From Athripsodes cinereus (taxonomy: Eukaryota > Arthropoda > Insecta > Trichoptera > Leptoceridae), in contig OX388317.1 in assembly GCA_947579605.1 (NCBI GenBank), positions 20,789,384 to 20,853,383 on the forward strand: a DNA stretch of 64,000 nucleotides. Direction: 5' to 3'. Shown piece after piece: positions 23,311 through 34,880 of the stretch. Both the position numbers and the translations under genes were made by a program. Below the pieces are notes generated by a model. It was given only the letters and a program-made list of their open reading frames with translations, did not search any database and had not been told where the DNA came from. Positions within the stretch are counted from its first letter, which is position 1. Every line of letters begins with the position of its first letter.

Positions 23311-24055
23311 CAACAGACAGATTATTTAGATAATAAAAAAAAATGACATTTAATCTTTAATAGAACAATCGAAAGATCCCAGGTTCGGTTCCTTCTGCTA
23401 CCTACCTACTCAACCAACCAACCAGCAACAACCAACATTTGTGACAAACATAATATATTGATTTCTGTGAGAGTATATATGAGAATGTATAAACCTATAT
23501 TCATCTTTTTCCTAACCTATTTTTTTTGTAAAATTTTTCTGAACTTATTTGTTCACTCTGCTCTACTATTTCTTATTCGATTTTACTCTCTCTGCATTTC
23601 TCTGGTTTCAATCCTGTAGATTGGTTTTGCGGTATGTCCTGTTCAGCGTTCTCCAGCTAGTCGTACGATCCGCAGCTAATATCCTCGCATAGACCGTCGT
23701 GGTATTCTCGACATGGAGAGCTGTGACTTATCCCATCGGCCATTCCTTCTATTATTACTTTTAGAGAGTTTTTGTGACAAATAACATAATATGTAACTTA
23801 TCATTCATCAGGCGCATCTTTCTGAGATGGTCTTGAAAAGGTGCCTTCCTCCTTCGATTCTGTTAAAAGACCTCGTCGTTTGAAATGTTTTTTCTCTCCA
23901 GGATATTTTACTAATCATATTATAATCTTATTCTTTGCAGATTGTGCCGTCACGACCAAAATTCAACAGTGATTTCCTTTGAATTGTAAGTATTCTTCAA
24001 GTTCAAATTTTTCATCTCTTTTTATACTTCACTTATTTCTGCGATTTAATAAGCA
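23311..24055. other. unassigned sequence
   Basis: Slightly GC-richer segments at 23600-23740 and 23815-23910 could be old retroelement coding DNA, but no motif was readable in any frame. Confidence 0.4.
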
Positions 24056-24385
24056 ATGTTTATTTATTTATTTATTTACGGCATACCTAATTGCCTTTGA
24101 TTACAAAAAATATTACAAGTATAAAGTGGACAATTTTACAAAATACGAAACAATGACTACAATAATCTTGATTAAACTTAAATTACATTATAAAATAAAC
24201 ATTAAATTAAATTAGTAATTTCAGAATAAATCTGATTAAAACATTCTATCATCTTCCTCCTCACAGAGCCATCTCCATCGAAAAATAAATCTATTGTCTC
24301 AGCATACCTATTACCGAGCACATGTAGACGGTTCACGACTGAATGTCTCTGGTAGTTGGTACGTGCATTTGATTCACTGAGTAAT
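24056..24385 (-). pseudogene. LINE 3' end with C-terminal coding sequence (family G)
   Basis: On the minus strand a frame runs from about 24385 to a stop near 24212. It reads LGILLSESNARTNYQRHSVV, then NRLHVLGNRYAETIDLFFDG and RRKMIECFNQIYSEITNLI. About 150 bp of AT-rich 3' UTR follow, ending ATGCCGTAAATAAATAAATA at 24056. Layout (coding tail, short UTR, AAATA repeats) fits a 5'-truncated non-LTR retrotransposon. The RT core is absent and the clade was not determined. The tail end is shared with copies at 21011 and 60150. Confidence 0.65.
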
Positions 24386-24429
24386 ATCCCTAAAAAGTAA
24401 ACATTTAGAATAGGAATGTAGAAAACAAT

Positions 24430-24545
24430 GTTGGCTTACCTGGCTGATTAAAGAAAATGGCAAATGTAAATTCGTGATATGGAACGAATGCCTACCTTTT
24501 ACAGGACTCTTGAAAACTTTCCGAAAAAAGTGAGATAGATACGTA
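24430..24545 (+). repeat. repeat family 1, diverged centre
   Basis: GAACGAATGCCTACCTTTTA, CAGGACTCTTGAAAACTTTC and AAAAGTGAG follow the centre of family 1. The arm upstream is badly diverged. Confidence 0.55.
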
Positions 24546-25660
24546 TTTTTTGCCATTGACTACAAGGAACATTTTAGGTCTTCTTTTGTGTATTTAAATA
24601 AATCTTCATAAATACGTATTTTTACGCTCAACAAAGAAAAAACAATTTACGATGGCAGATAGTATCTAATCGTATGGTATAACATAAATGCTAATCACAA
24701 TGTTAAAATAATTTCCATACATATTGTTTCCTGAACGAAATTCAACAGTCTAGAAACACACGCTATCTAATAAACGAAACTACTTTGATTGTTGTATATG
24801 GTTTGCTAGTTATAAAAAAAACTTTATTTTAGTTGGAAATACTGAAGCGAATATCATTATTACAGTTTGTTTCCGTCTTATTTCGTATGTTTTACAATAT
24901 TTTTTTTATTCTTGGTTTCCATTTACCAGTTTATACACGGGGGCACTTTAAACATTGAGAAAATGACGCAAATTTCCTATTTTATTGAACCGCATTGTCA
25001 TTTACCATATCAAGACGATATTTGATACTAGAATTAGACCAACTTTCACTCAAGGAGTTATTAGTTATATCTTCATGCATCTATTAAAAAAAATAGTTTT
25101 TAATTTACGAACCTGATAACGCTGGTTTTGGTATTTAATCAATTAATCGAAAGAGTATTCATGACAAATCGTTGATTTTCAATTTTTTTACTCGTTCACT
25201 GATCATAAAAAAAAACTTGTTTTAGTCCCCACAGGAGAGCTCAAATTTTCGATATGTATATAAAATTTCAATTTAAACATTCGGTTACGTATTTGTAACA
25301 AATATTTTTGAATTTTTACAATAATAAATTTCAAATACAAAGTTTTGTCTTGACGTTATCTAATCTTTTCTAACTTTTCATATTTATGTAAAACATTTCA
25401 AGAATTCTGAAAGAAATTGCTGAAGGAGCTCACTAAGGAGTACGAATTCAATTTGTAAATTTATCACAGCATTGCGTCGACCTCTCCCTGTTCGACCATT
25501 TTTTCAATTTAACCCACAAATCAGTTCTTTACTCCCACCATCAAATTTAACCCTCATAAACGATCAGCGGGCAAGGTAGTAGGTACTACTATTACTACTG
25601 TATTATGTAGCTGAAAAAATGATATTTTATATACTCCATACTTATGATATATAACCGCCT
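24546..25660. other. unassigned sequence
   Basis: AT-rich DNA; nothing recognised. Confidence 0.5.
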
Positions 25661-25664
25661 TGCG

Positions 25665-26166
25665 GCAATTCCACTGAAATATTACCCCAAGTTACAACTT
25701 GCTATATAGTGATGTCAATCCAGTACGTATCCATTACTCAATACCCTTTACATTTCTTTTCTAGTATACTGTTTCAGTAATGTTTCAATACCTTTATTAC
25801 TATTATTAGTATTGAAAACTAGTTTGTAGCGATTCCACTGAAATATTACTCCAAGTTTCTATTTGCTCTACCGGGTTGTTCATCAGGTGAATACCCGTTA
25901 TTTAATACCCTTTATATTTCCTTTCTGGTAAACCAGTTCGGTATCATCATAATCCTTATATACCGGTAAGATCGGTACCAATAATACGAAGTTAAATATA
26001 TAGAAGTTATCATTGCAATGTATAAATAAAAAAAATCAGTATGTTTTTATGTGAATGTGTAAAATTTGTAGTAATTTCCCGTGTCACTTGTTCTTCAATA
26101 TCGGGTATTGTGCTTTGAATACCCATTACAACTCGTTTATAGAAAAATACCGGTCTCGACATCACT
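25665..26166. repeat. hAT-like palindromic repeat with an internal 160-bp duplication
   Basis: AGTGATGTC at 25709 and its complement GACATCACT at 26157 could be terminal repeats of a small hAT-like element. Within and just left of it, ATTCCACTGAAATATTACNC and AATACCCTTTANATTTC (N marks a base that differs) occur twice about 160 bp apart (25668 and 25830; 25740 and 25901), a tandem duplication. No 8-bp target duplication could be confirmed. Confidence 0.45.
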
Positions 26167-27524
26167 TTTTCTTTATAGTTTTGTTTTATATCCATACTAT
26201 ACTTAATAATAATATTTTCATCGTACATATTAAGTTACTAGCAATACACCCAGGAGACAAACGCCATCAGTAACTTATTTATTACTCATCTGGGCCGCTA
26301 CTTGATATTAAATTACTTAAATAAGGGTCTTGTTATGTCCTAACAACTTAATATGATTTACAATATTTTCTACCGCTCCAAACTTTTCTTTAGAAATTTC
26401 GGGTAATTCTCTTATCCGAACTTCACTACCTATATAAAAAAAAATCGTTTTGTGTTCATATATTATAAAACATTTAATATTTTCAATTTTGTTTACTGAT
26501 GAGAGTCACCACCTATCCTCAATGTCATATTTTTTTTATGGAACAGATATGATCGATAGATAGACTTTGAAAACATTGTTGGGTTAAGACTTTTACCTCT
26601 TTCTATAAATATTAAGTCTCTTCCAAACGGCAGTCTTGCCATGTTTTTTTCTGATCTCATCAGACCAACTTACTCGATATTTTCCATCATATTTTCTATC
26701 GTATTAAACTATACGCAATATCCTCCTCTCTTCTGTTCATTCAATCATTCAATATTGAGGATCGTTACCGTCAATTTAGGAGTAGTAAATAAATGTCTTC
26801 GAGTGACACCGGTCTTTCATCCTTCTTAGCGCCTCTGGCAAGATACCTTTCGCTTATTTTTAAAAAATGACGTAAAAACGTCTCACTTACAGACAATTTC
26901 GTTACGTAAAAACTATGCAAAGTATACTCGAAAAAAATCAACTTAGTGTATGTATATATATTTTTTTAGAATTTAGTATATATTAATAATCAATAACATT
27001 TTACTTCGTATCTAAATCTTACAATTAGCACCTATTAACAAACAATTTATCCACCCTCAAAAAGTATAATATTTCCTGTCATTACAGGTATAACCGAATA
27101 AAATAATTGTTTCAATAAAATCAGGGAGTAATACAAGGTTCTAAGAAAGTATATTTACTTTTCTGATTGTGTAATTCTTTTATAGCCGACCATTTCTCCC
27201 ACATATCTGATTAAATGTAATAAAATATTTTGGGTTCGACACAAAGTATAATTTATATTGTACAAATGTACAGTGCACACTATTACTAGCTACATATTAC
27301 ATGTAATAACATGCCCAGATATGGTTAGTTCACTATTTCAGTCCTTTTTCTATACTTTTATTGTAAGTTTGCTCGTGTATCAACTTCATCAGTTTATGGG
27401 TATTCTAGAAAAAAAGTCCTGAACGTTGCCTAGACGTTTCCCTTTCATAATAAACTGTTCCTATATTTAGAGTGCCAGGAATATCTTGGAATAGAGCAAA
27501 AAAGGAGAATCTACACACATTTTT
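26167..27524. other. unassigned sequence
   Basis: No gene. A short stretch at about 26500-26545 (GTCACCACCTATCCTCAATG) resembles a minus-strand arm of family 1 but is too diverged to call firmly. Confidence 0.45.
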
Positions 27525-28065
27525 TTAATTTTATTTAATGGAAATAATACAAAAAATACATACAACTTAATGAGTCACGCCAAATTTAAAAGATTTGTCG
27601 GCGTGTTCTCTTACAACGTACTATATACATATATAAACCTAATACGACATTAAGCCAAACACAAAATTAATTATTAGTTTTTAATAAATCCACACTTTAT
27701 TAACCATTCGTTGACCATTATTTTGCAATATTTTTACTCTTCCTCTTTTAATAGATGCGGGCATAATATTAAGTATTTTTCGTACGTTATATTCTAATGT
27801 TCTTTTACCGTACCTATCTATTATTAAATTTAGGGACCACATATATTATTATCCTTCATTAAACTTAAATCTAGTGTGATGCAAATGTCGCGGTTTGTCT
27901 TTATATTCAGTTTTAAAAAATAAATAGCGTGCGCAAAGGATAGGAGTAAATGGTACTCCAAAAAGAAAACAGCGTGTTGAGATGTATGAATGTAAATTAG
28001 AGCAAGTTTTTCTTGAAAATGTCAACCGAATTGATGAATACGTCGAAATAATTCCACTCAATTAA
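27525..28065 (-). pseudogene. LINE 3' end with C-terminal coding remnant (family J)
   Basis: On the minus strand the end of a frame reads RTLEYNVRKILNIMPASIKR, then GRVKILQNNGQRMVNKVWIY and a stop near 27685. A 3' UTR follows, ending in an A-rich run whose complement is the T-rich stretch at 27520-27535. The upstream part (27700-28065) has stops in each frame. The N..R.ILN.MP pattern resembles the short C-terminal domains of Jockey/CR1-type LINE proteins. It is 5'-truncated and decayed. Confidence 0.55.
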
Positions 28066-28787
28066 CATTAAAAATTGAACTCTGTTGATTTAACATAATT
28101 ATGTGTTGTATTTCTCATATGATAATATCATAAATTCTGAAAACTAATTAGGTTAGCATAGCTGGATAATCTCCTAGATTAAACAAACTAAATTGTTAAC
28201 AAGCGGTTCTAAAGTGTCTTATAATTATTCATGACTTGTAGCAGGTGATTCATACCTACATAACTCAGTACTGAATTATTCGTCAGCTGAAGCCAATCTA
28301 TCCAGAAGCTTATATTGTATCGATGTCCTCAGAGAATATAATAATGCTCTATGTAGATATTTTACATATATATAAAAGCATGCATTCACTTACCAGCGAA
28401 TTCGACAAGGTGCTCTTACAAACATAGGACTTCATTGATTCATGTATAGTTGCAAAACAAAAAGAAGTTAATCGAATAAATATAATAACATTCGTGTATC
28501 CTAAAATAATAGATATTAAAGGCCTGAAATACCTATCTTTTACCTCAATAAAGTAACAAATTGATAGAAGAACTCTGAAATTAAAAAAGATAATCCTATT
28601 GTAAAATTTTGTTTTCAGTTATAAACAATCCACCCCAATGTCAAGCTGCATTAATGGTCTGTGCTATATGGATATTTAATTTTTCTCGCAATTGATTCCA
28701 TGTATAAGTCGATCTAATTTAAGATCTTTTTACATTTATTCAACATTTATATATTTTGATCTCCTTATTACGATTTTTGTCAAATTA
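28066..28787. other. unassigned sequence
   Basis: No recognisable gene or repeat. Confidence 0.5.
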
Positions 28788-28940
28788 CTACTACTACTAT
28801 CTCATTACGGCATACCCCAAAAATGAGGTAGCCAGCAGACCAGCCGCATGCAATAAACATGCAAGCTGTTCTCTCCTTACCAGCTAAAAATTAAGACATT
28901 CAGGATGGAAGACAAACCTCATCGCTCAATTTAAGATATA
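28788..28940 (+). repeat. repeat family 1, arm
   Basis: ACTACTACTATCTCATTACG precedes the arm, then GAGGTAGCCAGCAGACCAGC, AATAAACATGCAAGCTGTTC and AAGACATTCAGGATGGAAGA. The ACTACTACTA run at the outer end is the simple repeat seen beside several copies. Confidence 0.8.
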
Positions 28941-29202
28941 AAATTACTTAATTTTTGGTAAAACGTTAAATGTTAATAGTTCTTACGATTTTCGTTTCGT
29001 TAAGACAGTTCTTGTAATCTAGAAAACCGTATGAATTAGATGTGATGTATTTCCACGATGATGTAGCGCTTGTCAATGAGCTGTTAACGATAATATCACC
29101 GTGTCTACCTGAGTGTGTAATTGACTTATGCTTCCGAAGCTTCCTCTCCATTTCATAATGGATACGATAGATAGATAACAGTAGGTACTGTATAATGTAT
29201 GG

Positions 29203-29866
29203 ATTAGTGATGTGCCGAATGTATCATTTTTGACATTCGTGAGTACAATAATCACAAAATTTCACACTAGAATTTTCAAGAATTTAAAAATTTCTGTACC
29301 CAGTCGCCAATTTTTTTATTTGGTATTATTGTAATTTGAGATTCGCGATTAGTCTTGCAGACTGATTTTGCATTTTATTTTTTAGTGTTCTTGTGTTTTC
29401 ATTTATATGACATGTATATGTATTTGTTTTTTTATTGTTAATCAACATCTGTACCTATCTGATTTTATATCTGTACTTTAAATCTTTTGATGTATTTATT
29501 TTTTATGTATGAAAAAAGCTTATAAATGGCTGTTAATGAATGAATAAATAAATGATTATACAATATAGACCACAAAATTCCCCCTATATTACCACAGATA
29601 AAATTCAAAGCAACAAACGTATTAGAGAATGAGATTGGTTGCGTTACTTTCAAAAAAACTACTATCTTTTCAAAAAAAATATTCTCCCTCATTGCTAAAA
29701 TTTCGTTTTATGTAATAATTTGGAATATTTCGCGATTTCAATGTTTTTGTACAATCTACAGTTTTTCCCAACTAAGCCAGACTTCCGACTTGAGACCAAT
29801 ATTAGCATGTTTTTGATGTGAATATCTGAAAACATTTGAATATTCGGCTCATCACTATTACGTATC
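29203..29866. mobile_element. hAT-like non-autonomous element with a nested LINE tail
   Basis: TAGTGATGTGCCGAATGTAT at 29206 is mirrored by GAATATTCGGCTCATCACTA ending at about 29860. TAGTGATG..CCGAAT ends are typical of hAT elements. No clear 8-bp target duplication and no transposase were seen. A LINE 3' tail (29430-29555) lies inside. A similar end fragment is at 62155. Confidence 0.6.
29430..29555 (+). mobile_element. LINE-type 3' tail
   Basis: TAAATCTTTTGATGTATTTA, AAAAAGCTTATAAATGGCTG and TTAATGAATGAATAAATAAA match a second copy at 42565-42655. It is a 3' UTR only, with no coding part. Confidence 0.6.
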
Positions 29867-30107
29867 TATCAATATTTAGTAGGTATATAGCTATTCTGTC
29901 AGAATATTCGTTAGCCCGTCACGAGTAATAGAGCAACGTTAATAATTATATTATAACATAGATATCTATATTCACTTCTAATCATTAAGCGCTTTTGATG
30001 AAGATCTATTGTATTGAGTGGCATTCCATCCTTCATTAGCTAGCTATTATTCACCCTTTGATTTTCATATGGAAACATTGGAAAGATAGCATTAGTGTAA
30101 TTGGGTT

Positions 30108-30195
30108 GAATTTTTGACACAATCGGGTATTGGAACTTAATTTCACGTGGATAGAAGTGTAGATTTTAATAAACTACAGATTTTTAACTTTTCTT
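30108..30195 (+). repeat. short interspersed repeat shared with 61462-61550
   Basis: GAATTTTTGACACAAT, then GATAGAAGTGTAGATTTTAA, are found in the same order and spacing at 61462. The family is otherwise unknown. Confidence 0.6.
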
Positions 30196-30504
30196 GATCA
30201 ATGAATTTGGCGCGATTGTATTTTAATAATTAGATCGGTTTCTCTGTGGAAAATGTCGTGATGATATGTATGTATGTATTAAATACAATATTACCTTTTA
30301 ATTCTGTAAATCCTTATTTGTTGACAGTTGTAAGACATTTTGCTTTCACCTTTAATGTTCACAGACAAGACATTATCGTTATCTTACATAAATGTATAAT
30401 AATCCACGTGATTAAGTTGGATTCACAGAATCGTGTTATAGGCAGGTATGTGTTATGTGTATCTACAACTTTATTTGTTTATGTATGGATATTATATATT
30501 TAAT

Positions 30505-30690
30505 ATAAGAGTTCGTCGGTAGCCTGGAGGTAGAGTCTCGGCCTCGTGAACAAGGGGTCCGTGGATCGATACCAGGTGCCGGCAAACTCCCCTTTCACGA
30601 CACAAGCTTTAAGTAGCTTACTGTGAAAGGTGTATAAGGTTGTATTTGGGTTTATAACAAACAAATCCCAGATACATCTTTTTAAAAAAA
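30505..30690 (+). mobile_element. tRNA-derived SINE (family S2, copy 1)
   Basis: The head reads TAGCCTGGAGGTAGAGTCTC (A-box-like) and GGGTCCGTGGATCGATACCA (B-box-like), as in a degenerate tRNA with internal RNA polymerase III promoter. The body, from CAAACTCCCCTTTCACGACA to AAATCCCAGATACATC, is unrelated to tRNA, and an A-rich tail follows. A minus-strand copy with a clear target duplication lies at 36893-37072. Its start, GTTCGTCGGTAGCC, is the same in both. Confidence 0.85.
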
Positions 30691-30779
30691 AAATATGTAG
30701 GTGTTTGATTACATTTTGTTTTTCTCTATTTTGTTATTTATTCAATAATAAAACAAAAATAACAATTTATACTTTTGTA

Positions 30780-30927
30780 TCTTCTTCCCAGTCGGTCCCT
30801 CATTGCTGAGGATCGTGACCAACATGACCCCAACCAAGCGAAAAGCTCCTCCACCGCGCCCTGTCCTCCGCCTGCCTAAACGCCTCATACACTGTACCCC
30901 CTGCAGCATCTCTCACATGATCCGACC
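30780..30927 (-). pseudogene. LINE C-terminal fragment (family L)
   Basis: The complement encodes SDHVRDAAGGTVYEAFRQAE, then DRARWRSFSLGWGHVGHDPQ and Q, followed by a stop. The DRARWR pattern near the C-terminus is typical of RTE-like LINE proteins. It is GC-rich compared with its surroundings. It abuts another minus-strand LINE fragment at 30928. Confidence 0.65.
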
Positions 30928-31040
30928 TTAATAATAATAATAACTAGACAACTTATTTAAGATGCGCCGTTTTGTGGAAAAACCACCGAAAAGACCATCT
31001 TGTTGGTATTCGGCCCCTGCTTCTTCTTCCTTCGACTACA
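30928..31040 (-). mobile_element. LINE family H, 3' fragment, minus strand
   Basis: The complement, GGTGGTTTTTCCACAAAACG then GCGCATCTTAAATAAGTTG and CTAGTTATTATTATTATTA, matches the 3' UTR of the + strand copy at 53770-53830, with an (ATT)n end. Confidence 0.7.
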
Positions 31041-31899
31041 CCTGACAAAATAATTTTTTCATATATTTTTGTATAGTGGTCAAAAATTATAATATTGTAG
31101 TGCATAAGACGTAACGTAGGCATTCATTCGAATATTTCTTCGGAGAATGCTCCGAATTGTCGCCGAAAGATTTTAGATTTTTTCTTGATGCTTGATGATT
31201 GACGTTCGCATTCAGCTGTCTGTTCGCCGCAATATTGAAATATTCCCATGTTTTTGATGCAAAGATTCGACATACAACTAGTACGAATGTACTATATACA
31301 CACACACTATGTCGTTATAACTTGTAGTGTATACGAGGCTTAGTACAATATCTAGATATTATTATATACTGCTATGAATTATTAACAATAAGCAGTCTTG
31401 TACATATTATAATATTATATATCTATACAAATCTCGCCCAATATAATGTTTTGGTAAGTAAAGGGACAATCTTTCAATGTGCCCATAGGACGACGCCGAC
31501 GCTTATCCCGAGATAAAAGACAGATAGAGTGAATCTCCATCCTCAGTAGTGAACACATGTAGTAGGCTTCATAGTTAAGAATTTTTATCATTATTATCAA
31601 AATAAGATTGATTTTTTTTTATTAGAAGGATGAACAGGTGTTGCGTGCAATGAACAGGAGAGCATGTATTAGGAATTGCGTGTATGTGATGAAATCGAAA
31701 GCGTGTGCAAGGACAGGAGAAAATTCAACAAATATTTATATTAATTGTTCATAGTTACAAAAATAATTTTGTTATTTTATTACCCATATTTAATCCACAA
31801 TTTAAGTAATTTTAATTTCATTGTATGATTTTTCATCCATTTTGTGTTCCAATTAATACCTTTTAAAATGAAACACTATAGGTATATAGTTATTCCACT
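31041..31899. other. unassigned sequence
   Basis: No supported gene. A 72-codon minus-strand frame (31087-31305) has no recognisable domain and is not called. Confidence 0.4.
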
Positions 31900-31965
31900 A
31901 TTGACTTTATCAATTTTTGCGAGCCGGCTTTCAAGAGCTTCCGCTCGTCAGGCAATAGTATCACC
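31900..31965 (-). repeat. stem-loop repeat related to 45114-45252
   Basis: The complement reads CCTGACGAGCGGAAGCTCTT, GAAAGCCGGC. GAGCGGAAGCTC is a short hairpin. The same word order occurs in the centre of the inverted repeat at 45114-45252. Confidence 0.55.
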
Positions 31966-32499
31966 CATTACAATCATGCATATAAAAATTGTCACGCATT
32001 TTGCACACATTTGACTCCCGTTCTGAATAAATGTGTCGCCCGTTTAAATCTTACGATAGTATTATTAATGGTGGTGTTAATCTTGTTATTATTACTATTA
32101 CATACCTACGTAGAATTATCTACGAAATCTCTGGTTGTTAGTTATGCTGGGTGTGTGTTTGTTTGTGATTCTGCGCGTGTGTGCTACCATTCCTGTTGTT
32201 GTTGCTGTAATAAGTACTTACAAGAAATAATAAATCATTACAGAATTCTGGCTCAAGTAGAGACCAGAAGAGCCCAAACATATACCTAACAACATATTAT
32301 ATTATCCTAGTATGTTTTGTGTACCGTCTTAAGGAAGCATGGCACACTTCTAATACAAAGTAATGCAATCCATACATAAGTTATTACTGAATTTTTCTAA
32401 TTTTTATTATGTCTTTTTTTTATCACAACAGCTTCCATAAAACGGGTAACCAGTGAATTTACTGTATTGAAAATTGTGATATGCATATAAAGATAGGAT
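31966..32499. other. unassigned sequence
   Basis: A 92-codon frame at 32011-32289 is hydrophobic at its start but has no homology signal that could be recognised; it is not called as a gene. Confidence 0.4.
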
Positions 32500-32725
32500 A
32501 TTCAGAAATCTGAAAGAGAGGGTGTGAGGAAGCGCGGACGTCCAAGAACCATGTTGCTTGATCACGTGGATCAAATTCTTAAGGACGGCCGCGTGTCGAG
32601 GAAGAGAAATCGGCGTGCATGTATGAGAAAGAAGTATGTTAGGATAGATCTATATGGCGTTCCGTTCTCTCTGCCTACCCCACCTGGGACATGGCTTGAA
32701 GGTATAGTATAGTAGTAGTATAGTA
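32500..32725 (+). pseudogene. LINE family E, C-terminal fragment
   Basis: An open frame reads RGRPRTMLLDHVDQILKDGR, then VSRKRNRRACMRK, after which a deletion removes the WMNVE... part seen at 58620. The end CTCTGCCTACCCCACCTGGG ACATGG is followed by GGTATAGTATAGTAGTAGTA. The RGRPR..W.DHV pattern is the usual C-terminal tail of RTE-like LINE proteins. Only the last part of the protein is present. Confidence 0.75.
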
Positions 32726-32859
32726 TTCAAAATGATAATGATTATATTTGCACGCTTCCATACAGGGCAACCTATAGTGAGGCTGCTGCAACACAATTTT
32801 ATCCACGTTGTTGATATATTTTCCTTGTTTTATAAAATATTATTATATTCTTTCACTCA

Positions 32860-32990
32860 TACCATCACTGCATTTCCCACTTGTGAGGTAGCCATCAGAC
32901 CAATTGCACGTAACAAACATGCAACTTGTTGTCATCGTTTCAATGAAATTTAAAACAATCAGGATAGGCGGCATATAATATAGCTGATGT
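32860..32990 (+). repeat. repeat family 1, arm
   Basis: ACCATCACTGCATTTCCCAC, GAGGTAGCCATCAGACCAAT and AACAAACATGCAACTTGTTG follow the arm order; it ends near GGCGGCATATAATATAGCTG. Confidence 0.75.
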
Positions 32991-33007
32991 GAAAATATTA
33001 CTTGTTT

Positions 33008-33195
33008 ATATATAGTGAGTTACAATCCATTGAATTGGTCTGCAAGAGTTTCGATTTTCTTCTCCATTCCTCTACATTTAGTTCTACATATGTGCCACAG
33101 TTCAGTTGTTCCGTACAAGCGTCTCTTGGTCGGCCTCTACCATTTCTACCTTTGGTCCTACCCTCCGCGATGGTGATAATCGGTCCTGTTCATTA
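33008..33195 (-). mobile_element. LINE family B, 3' fragment, minus strand
   Basis: The complement matches the end of the family B frame at 36400-36566: RGRP near 33130, WRR(K)S near 33055, and the stop plus ATTGTAACTCAC next to a TATATA run. Substitutions and an indel break the frame. Confidence 0.8.
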
Positions 33196-33369
33196 TTTAT
33201 TTTCTATGTATTCCGTTACTTTTTGCGTATTTTCCATATTGTAAGTTTTGAAAACTTCAACTTTTTTTTAATACACACTTTATTTTTGACAACATTGTTT
33301 CGTTTCTTTCTGAGACGTTTTGAATAGTATTTAAAATGTCTTAGTCAAACTTCTAATATATATTTTTTA

Positions 33370-33435
33370 TATGTGAGGTTTGACGATCACCTGCCTATTA
33401 CACTCGAGACCCATTCTTTACTGTGAGCTAAGTTG
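33370..33435 (+). repeat. repeat family 1, centre fragment
   Basis: GAGGTTTGACGATCACCTGC and ACACTCGAGACCCATTCTTT resemble the centre of the copy at 9680-9750. Confidence 0.45.
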
Positions 33436-34794
33436 ATATATATTTGTGAAAATCTTTATTTCCGGAGAAACACTGATTGTGTGCCTATGTTCTTAATCCT
33501 CTGATACTATAAGACGAAGGTCTTCATCATATATCATAACATGTTATTGTATATACCTTTGCCTAGTCGTGATGTATTTATGTTTGCTTCGCAGCTGCTA
33601 GGGAAAGGTAGCATAGGGATGGAAAATGAACTGATTATATATATAAGAAACATATATTATTGAAAGTCGTCGATTCTGTTTTATATTTAACAAAAAACAA
33701 ATTTAAATAATTCGATGTTATTTTTACAATGGGGAACATGCATGTGTGAGGAATATGAACAAATGTTATCAATTCATATTAATAAATATAGGCTTATCAC
33801 GAATATCCTAATAAGAAACCATAAAGTAAAATTTTTTATTCATTATTTTCATTTTAAAAATCCATATTTTCTGTTATTGAATTAGTCCGGTGTGACGTAG
33901 CTAGGCGCTATTTTGTATTGGCACACATTTCACTCTTAGTACTGTTTGTAGAGGCTGATGGCGTCAAAAAGTACAAAGCCACGAGTGGACCTTTTTTGTG
34001 ACGAAGTGAGAAAATTGCTTTTTCAAATGATGATAAAAGCCTTAAAAATGCACTTTTAAAAATATAAAAAGCACCTAATTTTTCTAATTTTCCGTAGATA
34101 CTATTTATTGAGCTGATTTTTTTTGTGAAAGTTCCCCACTAACCATTGTATGAGGTCACATATATGTTAATTTAAATAAAACTTTAAATTTTCTTAAATT
34201 TATCAAGATATCTGGCATTCTTGTACTTCTTCAGTTATCTCTCTACTGCTATATAATAAAATGGTCTAATATATTTTTTCCCATTAACTAGGATTACATT
34301 ATTACAGAAATAAATATGAGAAGTTAAAAGAATTATCACAATCGAAATTGATCACAGATACATCTTACAAAAAAAATGTTGTTACAATTTTAATGCAGTT
34401 AATTTGTTTATATGATATTTACGAATATTTCCATAAAAGTTTCTAATAAAAATAGTAATAACATCTATTAAAACTTTGCAAAAATAAATAAATTATCATA
34501 AAATTTAGGCAATATTGAATGAAGATTTATACGTTTATTTTCTTGATATACAACTTAAGTGTTATATGATGGTTTGATTTATCACCTTGTCTCAATTTTC
34601 CAAAGACCCCAATCTTGTTTTATAACAAAGGGTATTCCCACAAGTCCTAACTCCGCTGTGATACCCTAGAATAAAATGTTCTGGGAATTATTATTATTAT
34701 TAAGACGTGACATAAAGCCCACTGTTTTGTTTTGTGTCTGAGGAAATTTTAGTTACTTTCAGTTACCCTGAGAAATCATATTGTTATTTATAGA
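33436..34794. other. unassigned sequence
   Basis: AT-rich DNA; a GC-richer 100-bp stretch near 33890-34010 was not recognised. Confidence 0.45.
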
Positions 34795-34880
34795 CAGGAT
34801 AAATATTTATGATAGATCTATTTGACGTTCCGTTCTCTCTGCCTACCTCACTTGGGACACGACGTGAGGGTATATAGTAT
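34795..34880 (+). mobile_element. LINE family E, 3' end only
   Basis: GATAGATCTATTTGACGTTC, CGTTCTCTCTGCCTACCTCA, CTTGGGACACGACGTGAGGG and TATATAGTATA reproduce the terminal part of the family E copies at 32640 and 58680. Confidence 0.75.

Noticed and set aside
31900..31965. Hammerhead ribozyme (CTGACGA core)
   Set aside because: The CTGANGA-like word is present, but helix II and the GAAA element are not in the right arrangement. The same failure applies at 45170-45200 and 42715-42745.
32011..32289. Open frame beginning with a hydrophobic stretch
   Set aside because: The hydrophobic segment comes from ATTATTATTA-type repeats, and no splice or start context supports a gene.
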